From Cryptomeria japonica (Eukaryota; Streptophyta; Pinopsida; Cupressales; Cupressaceae), in NCBI RefSeq assembly GCF_030272615.1, contig NW_026729144.1, forward strand, positions 111,462 through 175,461: a DNA stretch of 64,000 nucleotides, given 5' to 3'. Shown here piece after piece: positions 33,721 to 44,199 of the stretch. The position numbers and the translations under genes were made by a program. The notes under the pieces were generated by a model. The model was not told where the DNA came from. It worked only from the letters and a program-made list of their open reading frames with translations, and did not search any database. How positions within the stretch are numbered: the stretch's first letter is position 1; each line of letters starts with the position of its first letter.

Positions 33721-33734
33721 AAAGAGGGGCAAAA
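33721..33734 (+). other. Polypurine tract of gypsy copy 1
   Basis: AAAGAGGGGCAAAA immediately before the TGTAGACACC start of the 3' LTR; this RNA tract primes plus-strand DNA synthesis. Confidence 0.85.
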
Positions 33735-34450
33735 TGTAGACACCCAAAATTGTCTAGTCTAATTAAATAAATATTTTATTTATTTAATTATCTAAGCTTA
33801 ATTCTTCTATTAATTAAATAAATCTTTATTTATTTAATTAATTCATTTATTCTCTTCTAGCCTTATTTCTCATTTAAATAAATACATTTATTTATTTAAA
33901 TTATCCTTTTCCTAAATTAAATAAATATCTTATTTATTTAATTGATCTCACTTCTTCTATTAATTAAATAAATCTTTATTTATTTAATTAATTCATTAAC
34001 CTTTTCTACCCACGACACATGGCATTTATCTCTTAATTCATACACTACCTACCCTCTAATCATAGCCGACCTCCTTTTACACCTCTCAATCTTATCCCTC
34101 CATTTCTTATAGTGTCTTCTATATAAGGAGATGCTTCCTTCATTATCAAACCCTAATGAATTTTATGCACTTGACTACACTACGATCCTACTTGCAACCA
34201 CATTCCGTTCTTTGTTCAACTCTTGTGCACATAAAATCTGAGAGCAAATATATCAAGCAAGATCAATGGAGATCCAAACCCTATTGGACATGTGATGGTA
34301 TAATCTTTGTGATTTCATTTGATTTGCATTGTCTTAGGTAATCTTCATATGTTATGGTGGATCTTTGTTGTTGTTAGGCTAGGGTTTTGTGGTTGAATTC
34401 ATTTAGCCTTTCAATATCGTTATTATTGTTATCCATTTTCACCATATACA
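33735..34450 (+). repeat. 3' LTR of copy 1, also serving as 5' LTR of copy 2
   Basis: 716 bp, same start and end as the LTR at 21,848 with two internal deletions. It has a polypurine tract on its left and a primer-binding site on its right, so one LTR is shared by two elements. TATATAA at 34,120-34,126. Confidence 0.92.
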
Positions 34451-34453
34451 TTT

Positions 34454-34471
34454 TGGCACGCCCGGTGGGAC
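34454..34471 (+). other. Primer-binding site of gypsy copy 2
   Basis: Identical to the site at 22,615-22,632, three bases after the shared LTR. Confidence 0.8.
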
Positions 34472-36681
34472 TCTTGTCCCTTTTTGCATTTAACATCTTT
34501 GTTGCAGATTTTCTATTTTGAAGTTGCAGATCTGATGTTGTCGACCACATTTTGATATTCTCGCGTCTGCGTACTTTCGGATCGCGTTTTTGATTTTCTG
34601 GCGCGTCTGCGACATCTGGAATCGAGTCTGTGTTATCGACAGTATTTTATTTTGCAGGTTTCGGAAATCGCGTTTGTGTTCCTCAGTCGCGTCTGCGGTG
34701 TTTTTAGACGCGTCTGGGTTCTAGAGCCGCGTCTGTGTCTCACAGAGCCGCGTCTGCGTCACAAAGTCACGTCTGTGTTGAAGGTAATCACATCTGTGTG
34801 CACCGATTTCAAATTTTGAGATACTGATTTGGTTTTGAGTTTTGCATTTAATGTTTCAGATTTGGTTTATTTTGAGCTAACATTTTCAGATCTGGCTAAC
34901 GAAATTAGTGCAGCTTGTCTTGAAAGCAAAATCGTTTGGTTGAAGGCCCCTATTTTCACAAAGTCTTCTAGATTTAAATTTTACCTAACTTGTGTGCTTG
35001 CAGGAAGGGGTGATTATTTGAAACAATCCAAACTACTAACAACTCTTTGTTGTAGGTCCTTGCCAAGGGTTTTTGGATTTTTATTGTGTGCCTTGTTTTC
35101 ATAGACTAGCAAACACTTCAATTGGTGCACTAAAATTGAATCATTGTCTTTTGTGTGTTGAGCAATAGGCTCTTTTTGTTTAATCTTTAGAGGGCCTATC
35201 TTCCCGTGTGGTCATTAGGACTACTAGTGAGAAGAGAATGACCCAAGTGGTACCGAGGAAAATCCACCTCTTCTGAACCACTATAAATAACTGTATTCAT
35301 GGTGAAAACTATGAATAACGTGTGCTGATTAGTTCATACCGACACTATGTCTCCTCATAAACCCAGTTGATCAAATTTATTTGATCAATTGTAGGGCGTA
35401 ACCCCTACCGGCTCGGAGCCTTCTGTATTTACAGAGCTGAAAGTGTTGCATGTATGGCCACACGAGCATATGCCCTTGCTAGCACCTTTTTGTTTTAGAA
35501 GCCCAAATCCTTCTAGTTGTTGGGGCAGGAGGTCGGACCTCTAGTAGCGGTCCACACACATACGGTTCTTAGTAGAGATACAAAGTTCACCACAGGGAGT
35601 TTTCGTGGGGACTAATGCTTGGCTGACCCAAGAAGTGAGTGCCGAGGGTGGAGCCAGTGAGGTCAAGCATCTAAGTATCCGCTCTGAATAGCATAGTCTC
35701 AGGGGTAAAACCCCATGTGGGATCAACAACTATTGTCTTGGCCAGCCATAAGAATTGTGCTTGACTTATTTTAAACATTCAAAAAATTTAAGACCAAACA
35801 ACAAAACATTGTGTCTTCAAGTGTATGCAAAACAATTTTACATCAAACAACACACTTTTCTTGGAGTCATTTTGAGTCTAGACACTTGCAAACATTGGGT
35901 CTTCATCAACACTGTGTCCTCTTGTCACGAAAAATAGTCAAACAGTCAGATTTGGTCACAACAAAATGACTTCACAGATTGGAAAAAATCGCACAAATTT
36001 TGCAAAAACGCGTCTGTGTCTGACATAATAGTGTCTATATTTTATAACCACGTCTATGAAGGGCAGAAACGCGTATGTGTTTCCAAAATCAATAGTGCAT
36101 TTTACAAAAAACTCAGAAATGGGTCTATGTTAAACAGAACCACGTCTGTGTCAGGAAATTGCGTCTGTGAAGTATACAGGCGCGTCTATGTTTAGAATTG
36201 AAAAACTTTTACAGTCCAGCAAACAAACACAGTCAGTTTCGGAATTCTTGAGCTTCCTAGGTCATTTCACCAGGGCTCATCTAGCATTCAACCTGTCTTT
36301 GGGTCTCACAAACTCCATCATTGCTTTACACCTTACATTACATTAACATTTGTCTAAACTTGAGTCAAAAGGTCACTTGCTTGTCCTCATCATACTTTGT
36401 CAACACACTACATACAACAACACTTTGCTAAGTTGTCCCTTATCAAGGTCTATCACCTTTGGGTCTCATTTGGTCTTACTTAGAGTCAAGGTCAACCTAC
36501 CTCATCAAGAGAAACTATCCTCTCTTTGGAAGCCACACCTACTCTACTACATACATACTTGGTCCTACACTTTGGACATTGCAAGTACACTTCAGATTCA
36601 TTTACATTCCATCCAACCCTTGGTCTTCCATACTCTTTCCATTTTCATCTAGACTCACACATCTTGGTCGATACCTAGTTC
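34472..36681 (+). other. 5' leader of gypsy copy 2
   Basis: Matches the copy 1 leader. Its CGCGTCTGTG-like clusters (34,560-34,800 and 36,007-36,190) keep more intact CpG than copy 1 in the first cluster, for example CGCGTCTGTG within 34,725-34,755. The GC-rich core lies at about 35,190-35,750. Confidence 0.7.
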
Positions 36682-38650
36682 ATGGTTGAAACCCGTTCCC
36701 ACAAATCTAGGAGAGAAACTAAATAGGCTCAAGAGTCCGCAAACATGAGTGTCTATGAGTATGACAATGATGTCTTTTTCAATACTGATCATAACCCATT
36801 ACCTGACATGGATGCCTATAGAAACATTCCAAATGTTGAGAACATGGACACTACAAACAACAATGATACACACAATGACAATATGGACGACTTTTAAGTA
36901 CATTCAGCAGATGTGGAAGAATCCATTATGGATCCCCGTTTCAATTGATTGGTTGAGGAAATAATGAGGAGGTATAGACAATACTTCTTACAAATGATGG
37001 CACAAAGTGGAGCCAAAATACCTCATGATTTTGACATGTCTCAAATAATAGAAAATTGACCTTTGCAACAAACTCACTCCAACATGGATCAAAGGAGGCC
37101 TAATAGCGGAGGCAATAGAGGACCACATATGGTATCTGAATCACCATCATCTTTGTTTCAAAAACCAGAAGTCCCACATACACATGGTCAAGCATATGGT
37201 ACTCACCTTCGCAGACCATTATGGAAGTCTTATGCAGAAAAATATGCTCAATCACATACCAATGCTAAGGATCAACCACCAAAGCAATTGGATATTCGAA
37301 GGCATGCTCAAAATTTGGACACAAGGAAACCCCGTGTCAAATTTGGGGGCAACACATTAGAGCATGACATGCCTGTAGAGTATGGTATACATGGACAAAG
37401 CAGATATTTCGTTCCTCAACATGAATCTATACCAAGTGGTCCATATACGCAACATCACTATAGACCTCCTCCATATGAACATGTGTATGATCAATATCAT
37501 CCATATATGCAGCATGCTCCTCCTCCAATTGGTGCTTCAAGCATGGGGTATGGTCCAAGAAGTTGATCTCCACCTAAGAGCAATTTGGAACAACAAATCA
37601 GGGACTTACAAAAGAAAATGGAGGACATAAATACACCAAAGCCAACATACACAATGAGAGACATATGTCCTTATCCATTTGACAAGAGCATTCCAATGCC
37701 TCCATTTCCTACACACTTTGTGACACCTAAGTTTGATAATTATAGAGGAAAAGGGGATCCTAAGGCACACATAAGACAGTTTTTTACAGCTTGCATTGAG
37801 GTAGCTTTAGAAGAGACATATTTGATGAGAATATTCCCACAAAGCCTAGGTGATCAAGCTATGGAATGGTTCTCCCAACTTCCACCTGGTATTAAGTCAT
37901 GGGGTGAATTAGCAGAGGCATTTATTCAACATTTCTCCTACAACATAGAGACAGACATATCAGTCACTACTTTGTGCAACACCAAGCAAAAAGAGGGAGA
38001 GTCTTTTGCATCATTTTTACAAAGATGGAGAAATCTAGCTAGCAGATGCTCTTGTGAAATTCCACAAAAACAAATGGTAGAGATGTTCACACAAAATGTT
38101 AACAAAGACATTGGTTATGATCTAAGGAAAGCTTGCTTGTCCACCTTCAAGGACGTCAGTGAAAAAGGCTTAGCAATAGAGAAGGTCCTAATTGAACAAG
38201 GCGTCATTAAGATATTCAAGGAAAACAAAGATGACTTTAGGGGAAAAGACAAGCCGAGATTTTGCAATAAAAATAAGAACACAGTCAATGATGGTGTTGT
38301 TGATGCCAACACAGTGCGACCCAAATTCATTTTTTCTAGGTCAAGTTCTACAAACAATCAGGTGAATACTCATAGAACTTCCAAATCATGGAGGAAGTAC
38401 ACTCCATTGGGAGAACCACTTGAGTCAGCCTTCAAGAAGCTTGTGGCAAACAAGGTAATCACTATTCTAGATTTTCCTCCATATGAACCAAAGGTTTTAA
38501 CCAAATTGGTGGAATGATGATGAATATTGTGAATTTCATAAGAGTAAGGGTCATAAGACAGGAAATTGTCATCGACTGAAGAACATCATACAAGATCTCA
38601 TTGATAGAGGTGACATTGAGATTGAGGGACACTCATCCAATCAAGAACAT
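36682..38650 (+). pseudogene. gag of gypsy copy 2, several stops
   Basis: ATG at 36,682. Stops relative to copy 1 include TAG near 36,722 (GAG in copy 1), TAA near 36,895, TGA near 37,058 and TGA at 37,563-37,565. The last two are CGA codons in copy 1, so they fit C-to-T change at CpG. The Gag domain runs through 37,585-38,300 in one frame. A 1 bp insertion near 38,497 shifts frame just before the zinc knuckle. It retains the 8 bp that copy 1 lost near 26,003, which shows the ancestral frame. Confidence 0.85.
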
Positions 38651-38653
38651 GAA

Positions 38654-40078
38654 ATGTTTAAGGAACCATTCCCAAAGCATGACAAGGGAAAAGCTAAAGC
38701 CACAGATGACCAAACCAACTATACCAGAGCAACCTATAACTATGATTCAACTGTCAATCACATTTCGATGGACGATTTTGTCTCTACCATTATCATGAAG
38801 GACAAAACCCCTGAGAATTCTACCCAAAGACCCAAGATCATTCTGAAAGGCGTTGGATCTTCTTCCGAACCTACCCCTGAATGTCATGTTACAACCCGCC
38901 AAGGTAAATTCACTTTGGAAGGTGCTCCAGCTAAAAACACAGCTTCCTCATCAACCAAGCCTGAGTATGACCTTGTAGAACAATTAGGGAAGACACCTGC
39001 GCTCATCTCCATTCTTGAGCTCCTACGCATATCCCCCGCACACAAATCCATTCTTGACAAAATCTTGAGAGAAACTGTCATTCCTACTGATCTGAACGTG
39101 GACCAGTTTCAAGCCATGGTGGGATACCTTTCCATTCCACACTCCCTTACATTCACAGAAGCCGATAACACCTCAGTAAGTCAGCCACATAATGCACCAT
39201 TACACATTGAAGCCTTCATACACAAACATAGAATCAAACGAGTCCTGATAGATGGAGGAGCAGGTCTAAACATTTGTACATTGAGCACTATTAAACAATT
39301 GGGATATTCTGACAAAGCTATGAATTCTACAAACCAAATTACCATCAAAGCATATGATGATGAAGAGTGTTCATCCAAAGGAACAGTCACCTTACCTCTC
39401 AGAGTCGGGCCGGTTACAAAGGATGTGGTTTGTCAAGTCCTAGACCTGGATCTCACATACAATATATTACTAGGACGTCCTTGGATTCATGAGATGAGTG
39501 CAGTCCCATCTACATATCATCGATGTATCAAGTTTTCACACAATGGATTTGAAGTGACTATCAAAGCGGATCCAAATCCATTCATATATTGCAACAATCT
39601 GCGACCTCGATCAGAAATAACAATACGAGTCAATCGAGAGGCTATTCCATCTTCAGCATATGTGGATCCAGAATCCTTGAAAGCTTCTACATCAAAACAA
39701 GTAGAGCACAAAGAAAATTTCAAGTTTAAAGACCTGGGATGTGGTGAGTATATCTTCCATGTTGATCAACTCCCACTATTTGCTAAGGTATTCGGTCAAC
39801 AAGAACAACCTACAAACAATTTGCAAGGAATTGGGTGTGAACCACCTAGTGTTGTGGCTATTAAGTCTGAATACAAATCTCCTCTAGTGGTGCAAGCAGC
39901 TCTTGATATCAATAGTCCTAAGAGTGGTTCCAACAAAGAATCTATTGAGTGTATCGCCAACCCTCTTGATAACTCACATAGCTTTACCATTTCATCCACT
40001 CATTCCATTTCCACTCCACTTCCAGACTTGGATCGCCAAGAATTACAAAAGCCCTTACCCATTGGGGATCAAAAATAA
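38654..40078 (+). pseudogene. gag C-terminus, protease and spacer of gypsy copy 2
   Basis: An open frame of 474 codons joins the post-zinc-knuckle end of Gag, the protease (VLIDGGAGLNICTL at about 39,241; LTYNILLGRPWIHEM at about 39,453) and the downstream spacer. This shows that gag and protease were translated as one protein, with no frameshift signal between them. It ends at TAA 40,076, where copy 1 has TCA. The protease residues are as in copy 1. Confidence 0.85.
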
Positions 40079-40250
40079 AGCTTTGAAAAGAAAAATCTAA
40101 AAGTCAATAATAAAGAAAAGTCCTTTAGTCTAAATCAAAATCAAAGTCAAGGATAAAAATCTTATGAAAGAAAAAGAGCAAGAGTTGATCTCCCCTAATA
40201 TCAAAATAACTGGGGGCAAAAGTTCTTAAATTTCAAATCAAAAAGCATAC

Positions 40251-40780
40251 TTGTTGATCCTAAGTCTCCATCATGTTATCCTACTTTCACTTCTTTTTGC
40301 AATCACAAGCCTTCATCACTCATCCACTTGTTTCACACATCCATTCACTTCTAGTGATACATCATGGACCTTTAATGGAGCTTCCTCGAAGGACTTTGCT
40401 ATCAGTGATGCCCAAACTTCTTTAGGTAACATGCATACGGGCCTACGTAGTCCACACACTAGTAATTCTATCTTAGTTCCTTTATCAAGGAAGACAGTCA
40501 CTCAAGCTACACATCATTCAGTCAAGGAACAATGCAGCTACAATCACAAGGTCAAGCCTCGCACATTTGAGGTAGGTGATTTGGTTCTCAGAGAAAATCC
40601 CAAAAATCAGCAAAACAAAGAGAAGAAGGGAAAGTTCGAACCAAATTGGCTTGGTCCTTACATCATCTTATTAACATATGGATCTGGCGCATATTAGCTC
40701 TCAACTACAGAAGGTGAACCTTTGGAGGATCCTCTCAATAGCATACACCTTCGCAGGTTTTACACATAGCTCTTTGGAGT
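40251..40780 (+). pseudogene. Orphan integrase C-terminal domain of gypsy copy 2
   Basis: Repeats the copy 1 arrangement: hydrophobic piece, then FEVGDLVLRENP (about 40,568) and KFEPNWLGPYI (about 40,633). A TAG at 40,695 interrupts it where copy 1 has CAG, and a second stop occurs near the end. One indel puts it out of frame with the 38,654-40,078 frame. Confidence 0.8.
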
Positions 40781-41345
40781 ATCCTAATTCAAAAATACAA
40801 AAAAAATAAAAAATTTCAAAAATACAAAAAAATTCAAAAATTTCAAAAATACAAAAAAAATTATAAAGAAAAAAAAAAAGTCGTTACTTGGTAAAAACCT
40901 GGCAAACAGGTGTCTTGTGACACAAAAAACATCAAAAAATCAAAAAAGTAAAGAAAAATAATTTCGTCCAATGGTGAAAACCACTTCGGTGGCGCCCTGG
41001 GCAAGTGCCATGGTGAAAACTGGGTCACCAGCGCCATGTGTAGAGATATTGCCCCTCCCTCCTTTAGGATTCTCTTTCATCACTTCACTTTGCACACACT
41101 GACGACCAAATCATCCATAATAAACTTACCCATTTCCATCATGGCTTGTTATTGATCTACCCAAGATTGGTTAGCCATTCATAATAAACCTCCCTTTTCA
41201 CCTCCCTTTCCATCCATAATAAATCAGCTCCTATCTGTGGCTAAGGCAAATCCTGCGTCTAGTGATGGGTGTGGAACTGAGAACATCACATGTTTCAAGG
41301 AGTACAGTTTCTTCCAGCTTCCTTCAGTCTATCCGTGCACAATCT

Positions 41346-41398
41346 CTTGGAATAGGTAGAGCAAGAGATAAAGATGGACAAGGAGAAACTGGAAGTGT

Positions 41399-41435
<37 letters not shown>

Positions 41436-41453
41436 TCTTATATATATATATAT

Positions 41454-41496
<43 letters not shown>

Positions 41497-41725
41497 ATAT
41501 TACTAAGGAATTTTTTGTTTCTATAGAGAACACAAATATTTCTATAGATGTTAATTCAACTTATTAAAAATTTAAACTTCATCTTCCTCGTCACTAAATG
41601 TTGGAGTAATCATAATGAATTCTATTTGACAAATAATAAATTAACAATGAAAATATTTATAAATTAAAGTGTATATTAATTAATAATAATATATCAAATA
41701 AAAAGAATTAGTATTAAACAATGTT
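41346..41725 (+). repeat. Duplicated segment with GT, AT and GA microsatellites
   Basis: Resumes host-locus sequence homologous to 46,790-47,127. Contains (GT)n at about 41,400-41,432, (TA)n at about 41,439-41,452 and (GA)n at about 41,453-41,493. Ends in AATGTT, the target-site duplication of the adjacent insertion. Confidence 0.8.
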
Positions 41726-43864
41726 TTTGATATTAAAAGTAGCCTAAAAACAAGGGGGCTGACCCATTGGAACAACAAGGAAAACAATGGCAGAACCATT
41801 GTCCACATAATAACAATAGAGTTACAGTCTTTTACCTCTATCAAAAACTATAATCATTCTACGTAAGTTTAGTAGATATAAAGTAGTATTAAACAAAATT
41901 TTAGACATATGCCAAGAAGGGTAATAAACATTAAAGTTTAAATAAAAACATAGACTAATGCTATCGGCTCGCAGGCTAGTAAGAGTAGACAAAAAACCAA
42001 CCTTCCACGGCATAGAGACAAATCATTTCTTTTTCCCGTGGCTCCTCTTGGGGAGGAGTTTTCTTGCCCATTCCTTGGTGAGGAATTTGAACAGGGCCTT
42101 GTAGTCCTTGTCATCCTTGCCTTTACCTTTGGAAGCATTTTCCTACATGAGGCACAAAGTGGTAGCCGAACAACGCATCACATTCAACGCGAATTTAGAA
42201 ACATGATGCATTTTGGTTTCCACCACCTCTAGTCTGTTGGTGATATCCTGCACATTATCAGACAGGGCCTCCACTTTTTTCCCTAGTTCCACCAAGTTGT
42301 TGTCGTCCTCCTCTTTTATGCTACTCGCCTCCTCCACAACCATCAATTTTTCAAGCCTGAGAGACGAGGAGGGGTAATTTGTAGGCTCCAGCATCTTAGA
42401 AATTGTGGGGCTTTCAGAGGCATGGGTGGAACTGACAGAGTGTGGGGTCGGGTGGGACAGAACCACATTATCAGTTGGGCTTGACTTCCCAGTGTCATGT
42501 GACGAGGAGGGGTCTCTTAAAGGTTTTTTCGAGGGTTTAGAGGCCAGTTTTCTTGAGTAGCGGGGGGTGCTGGCCTCGTCAGCGATTTCCATGTCAGAAT
42601 CAATCTCCTGGATTCTGACTTTCTTGGGGGTTCTGACCTCTTCAGGGGAGTGCTTTTTTATTTTTCTTGCTACAAGAACCAATTTCTGAGAGCCGAGGGG
42701 GGCTAGCATTATGTTTAGCAGTAGGGTAGGTTGAAGGACTTGTATTAGTCGCATTCTGGATGGAGATAGAATGAGGCAGGTAGAGGGCGAGGTGGAAGTT
42801 GTAAAGGTGAAGGATGAGGCCCTGGTGAAGGATGGGGAAATATTTACCCTTTTTCTTGGCCTCGGCAATATCTTTTACATTAACATCCAGAGAATGCAGC
42901 AACAAAAATAGAATGGAAATATAGTCCTTAATTCTCAGATGGTTAAGGAAAGGGAGATGGTAGTAATAGAAGATTCCATACCTTCCCTCCCGCCTGAAGT
43001 ATTTCATCACAATGTAACAGACCTCATCCCACGGAGAAGGGAGATCCTCCCAGTTGAAGCCCACCCTCTTCAATGGTTTTTCACCTTCACGGAAGAACTG
43101 GTTCAGGCTGGTGGTATCTGCAATACGACTCTTCTTTTTCCATTTTCTCCTCTCCATAGAAAGACCCGTCTCCTATGCAATAACTTCTTCATTAATTTTG
43201 AAAGAGATACCCCCCATGGTAACTCTTCTGTCTTCCCAGGAATTCACAAATTGCTTGGAAAGTCTTTCATCGTTCCCCTTCATGCTTTCCATGAATTTAT
43301 CAATGCCGCCTTCCGAACAGATGAACCACACCGTCGGCTTAGATTTAAATCATCAACTTTATCGGGTTCCAGTCTAAGCCTGTCCCCCCCCCAATTTTTG
43401 TTTCTTCTAGTTTAACAGAGTAAATGTGAGACCTGCTAACAGAATCGTAGAGCCGAAGCAGGGCTAAAGCAAAGTTGTAATAAAACCTGCACCGAACTTG
43501 AGATAAAATCATGCAATAATCAGTGTGATTATTATCTCTTATGTTCGAGTAGATATCAAAATTAGGAAATCTACTAGAAACGTGCGGACCTTCAATCCAG
43601 CTAGTATGATTTGACCTATCCCTTCTATTGCCTTTATCGCTGCCAATTGGCTCCATCTAGGTAATAATTAGGGAATAATCATTCCCAATATCAGTACTGT
43701 CATCATAAACACATCCCTTATGAGGGTGGTTACAAGGCCCGCTATGGCTACATGACAGCGTGGGCCCATGATCGGCGGGCTTTTCGTCCCAATTTAAAAT
43801 TTGAAAATTGGCTCTCTTCATCTGAAAAAGGTTATACAAATTTCTCATTAGACTTGTTTCTTTA
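41726..43864 (-). mobile_element. 2.1 kb insertion flanked by a 6 bp target duplication
   Basis: The uninterrupted locus at 47,100-47,150 reads through AATGTT once. Here AATGTT occurs at 41,720-41,725 and again at 43,865-43,870, with 2,139 bp between. The ends (TTTGATATTAAAAG left; GACTTGTTTCTTTA right) are not TG...CA and are not inverted repeats. The insertion carries a minus-strand gene-like sequence. A T5 run at the left boundary is too short to be a clear poly(A) tail. Class unknown. Confidence 0.75.
42000..43656 (-). pseudogene. Unknown plant protein with C-terminal coiled coil, broken
   Basis: Minus strand. A first frame (43,656-43,345) begins MEPIGSDKGNRRDRSNHTS. After a frame change or intron comes KFMESMKGNDERLSKQFVN (about 43,290), one in-frame TAG near 43,175, then GFNWEDLPSPWDEVCYIVMKYF (43,060-42,995) and a leucine-rich stretch. 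A frameshift near 42,680 leads to a Ser/Thr/Pro-rich region and a heptad-like segment (LVELGKKVEALSDNVQDITN, about 42,295-42,236), then a stop at 42,143 and a basic tail. The layout resembles the 'putative plant transposon protein' class (Transposase_32), but this is a weak memory-based match. About 430-500 codons in all. It may be the cargo or the gene of the 2.1 kb insertion. Confidence 0.5.
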
Positions 43865-43870
43865 AATGTT

Positions 43871-43965
43871 AAAACTATAATGAAAATTACAAAGAAATTA
43901 TTTGTTTCTTTAGAAAACAAAAATATTTTTATAGAATGTATAAATTTATTCAACTTACTAATAAT
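43871..43965 (+). repeat. Continuation of duplicated segment after the 2.1 kb insertion
   Basis: Matches 47,128-47,222 nearly base for base, then diverges after 'ctaataatga'. Together with 41,346-41,725 it forms one interrupted copy. Confidence 0.8.
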
Positions 43966-44199
43966 GATAAATGATTTTGACATTAATGATTTACTTTATA
44001 CCCCACTTCCACCTAACTTGAGTGTCGGGATTATTGAAAACATAGATTATATTATAGGTAAAATCCTACAAGGACATCATTGACCTCAAAATAACCAAAG
44101 CCGATTTAGCCCTATTCTTGTATGACCCTATTAGCAATCAACCAATTCCCCAAACAAAAAATAAAATCTACTAAGTGGTGTATAGGCATCTTGGGATGT

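Larger units (their letters stand above)
21848..34450 (+). mobile_element. Complete non-autonomous Tat-like gypsy element (copy 1)
   Basis: A 12.6 kb element bounded by two similar LTRs (21,848-22,611 and 33,735-34,450). Internal order: primer-binding site, 2.2 kb leader, gag, protease, an integrase C-terminal GPY/F end, a 1.8 kb A-rich and repetitive spacer, an antisense plant-mobile-domain ORF, a hairpin array and a polypurine tract. Reverse transcriptase, RNase H and the integrase core are absent. LTR-to-LTR comparison by eye shows about 13 substitutions plus two indels (about 32 and 15 bp) in about 716 aligned bases. The 5' flank is GGAAT, but no right-hand target duplication can be read because another element is joined to the 3' LTR. 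The PBS type, protease and zinc-knuckle form, and an antisense ORF before the 3' LTR, point to the Tat lineage of Ty3/gypsy. Confidence 0.85.
34451..41345 (+). mobile_element. Second gypsy internal region (copy 2), truncated at right
   Basis: Colinear with 22,612-29,515 of copy 1: primer-binding site, leader, gag, protease, GPY/F end, A-rich spacer. It stops abruptly near 41,345, at the point matching about 29,519 of copy 1, and joins host-locus sequence homologous to 46,790. The antisense ORF, hairpin array, polypurine tract and third LTR are therefore missing. It lacks RT, RNase H and integrase core at exactly the same place as copy 1. Confidence 0.88.

Noticed and set aside
42939-43415. 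158-codon plus-strand frame over the 2.1 kb insertion
   Set aside because: The minus strand gives a longer, better organised protein including a coiled coil; the plus frame is its complement.
41726-43864. Terminal inverted repeats for the 2.1 kb insertion
   Set aside because: The first and last 20 bases were compared in inverted orientation and do not match beyond chance.
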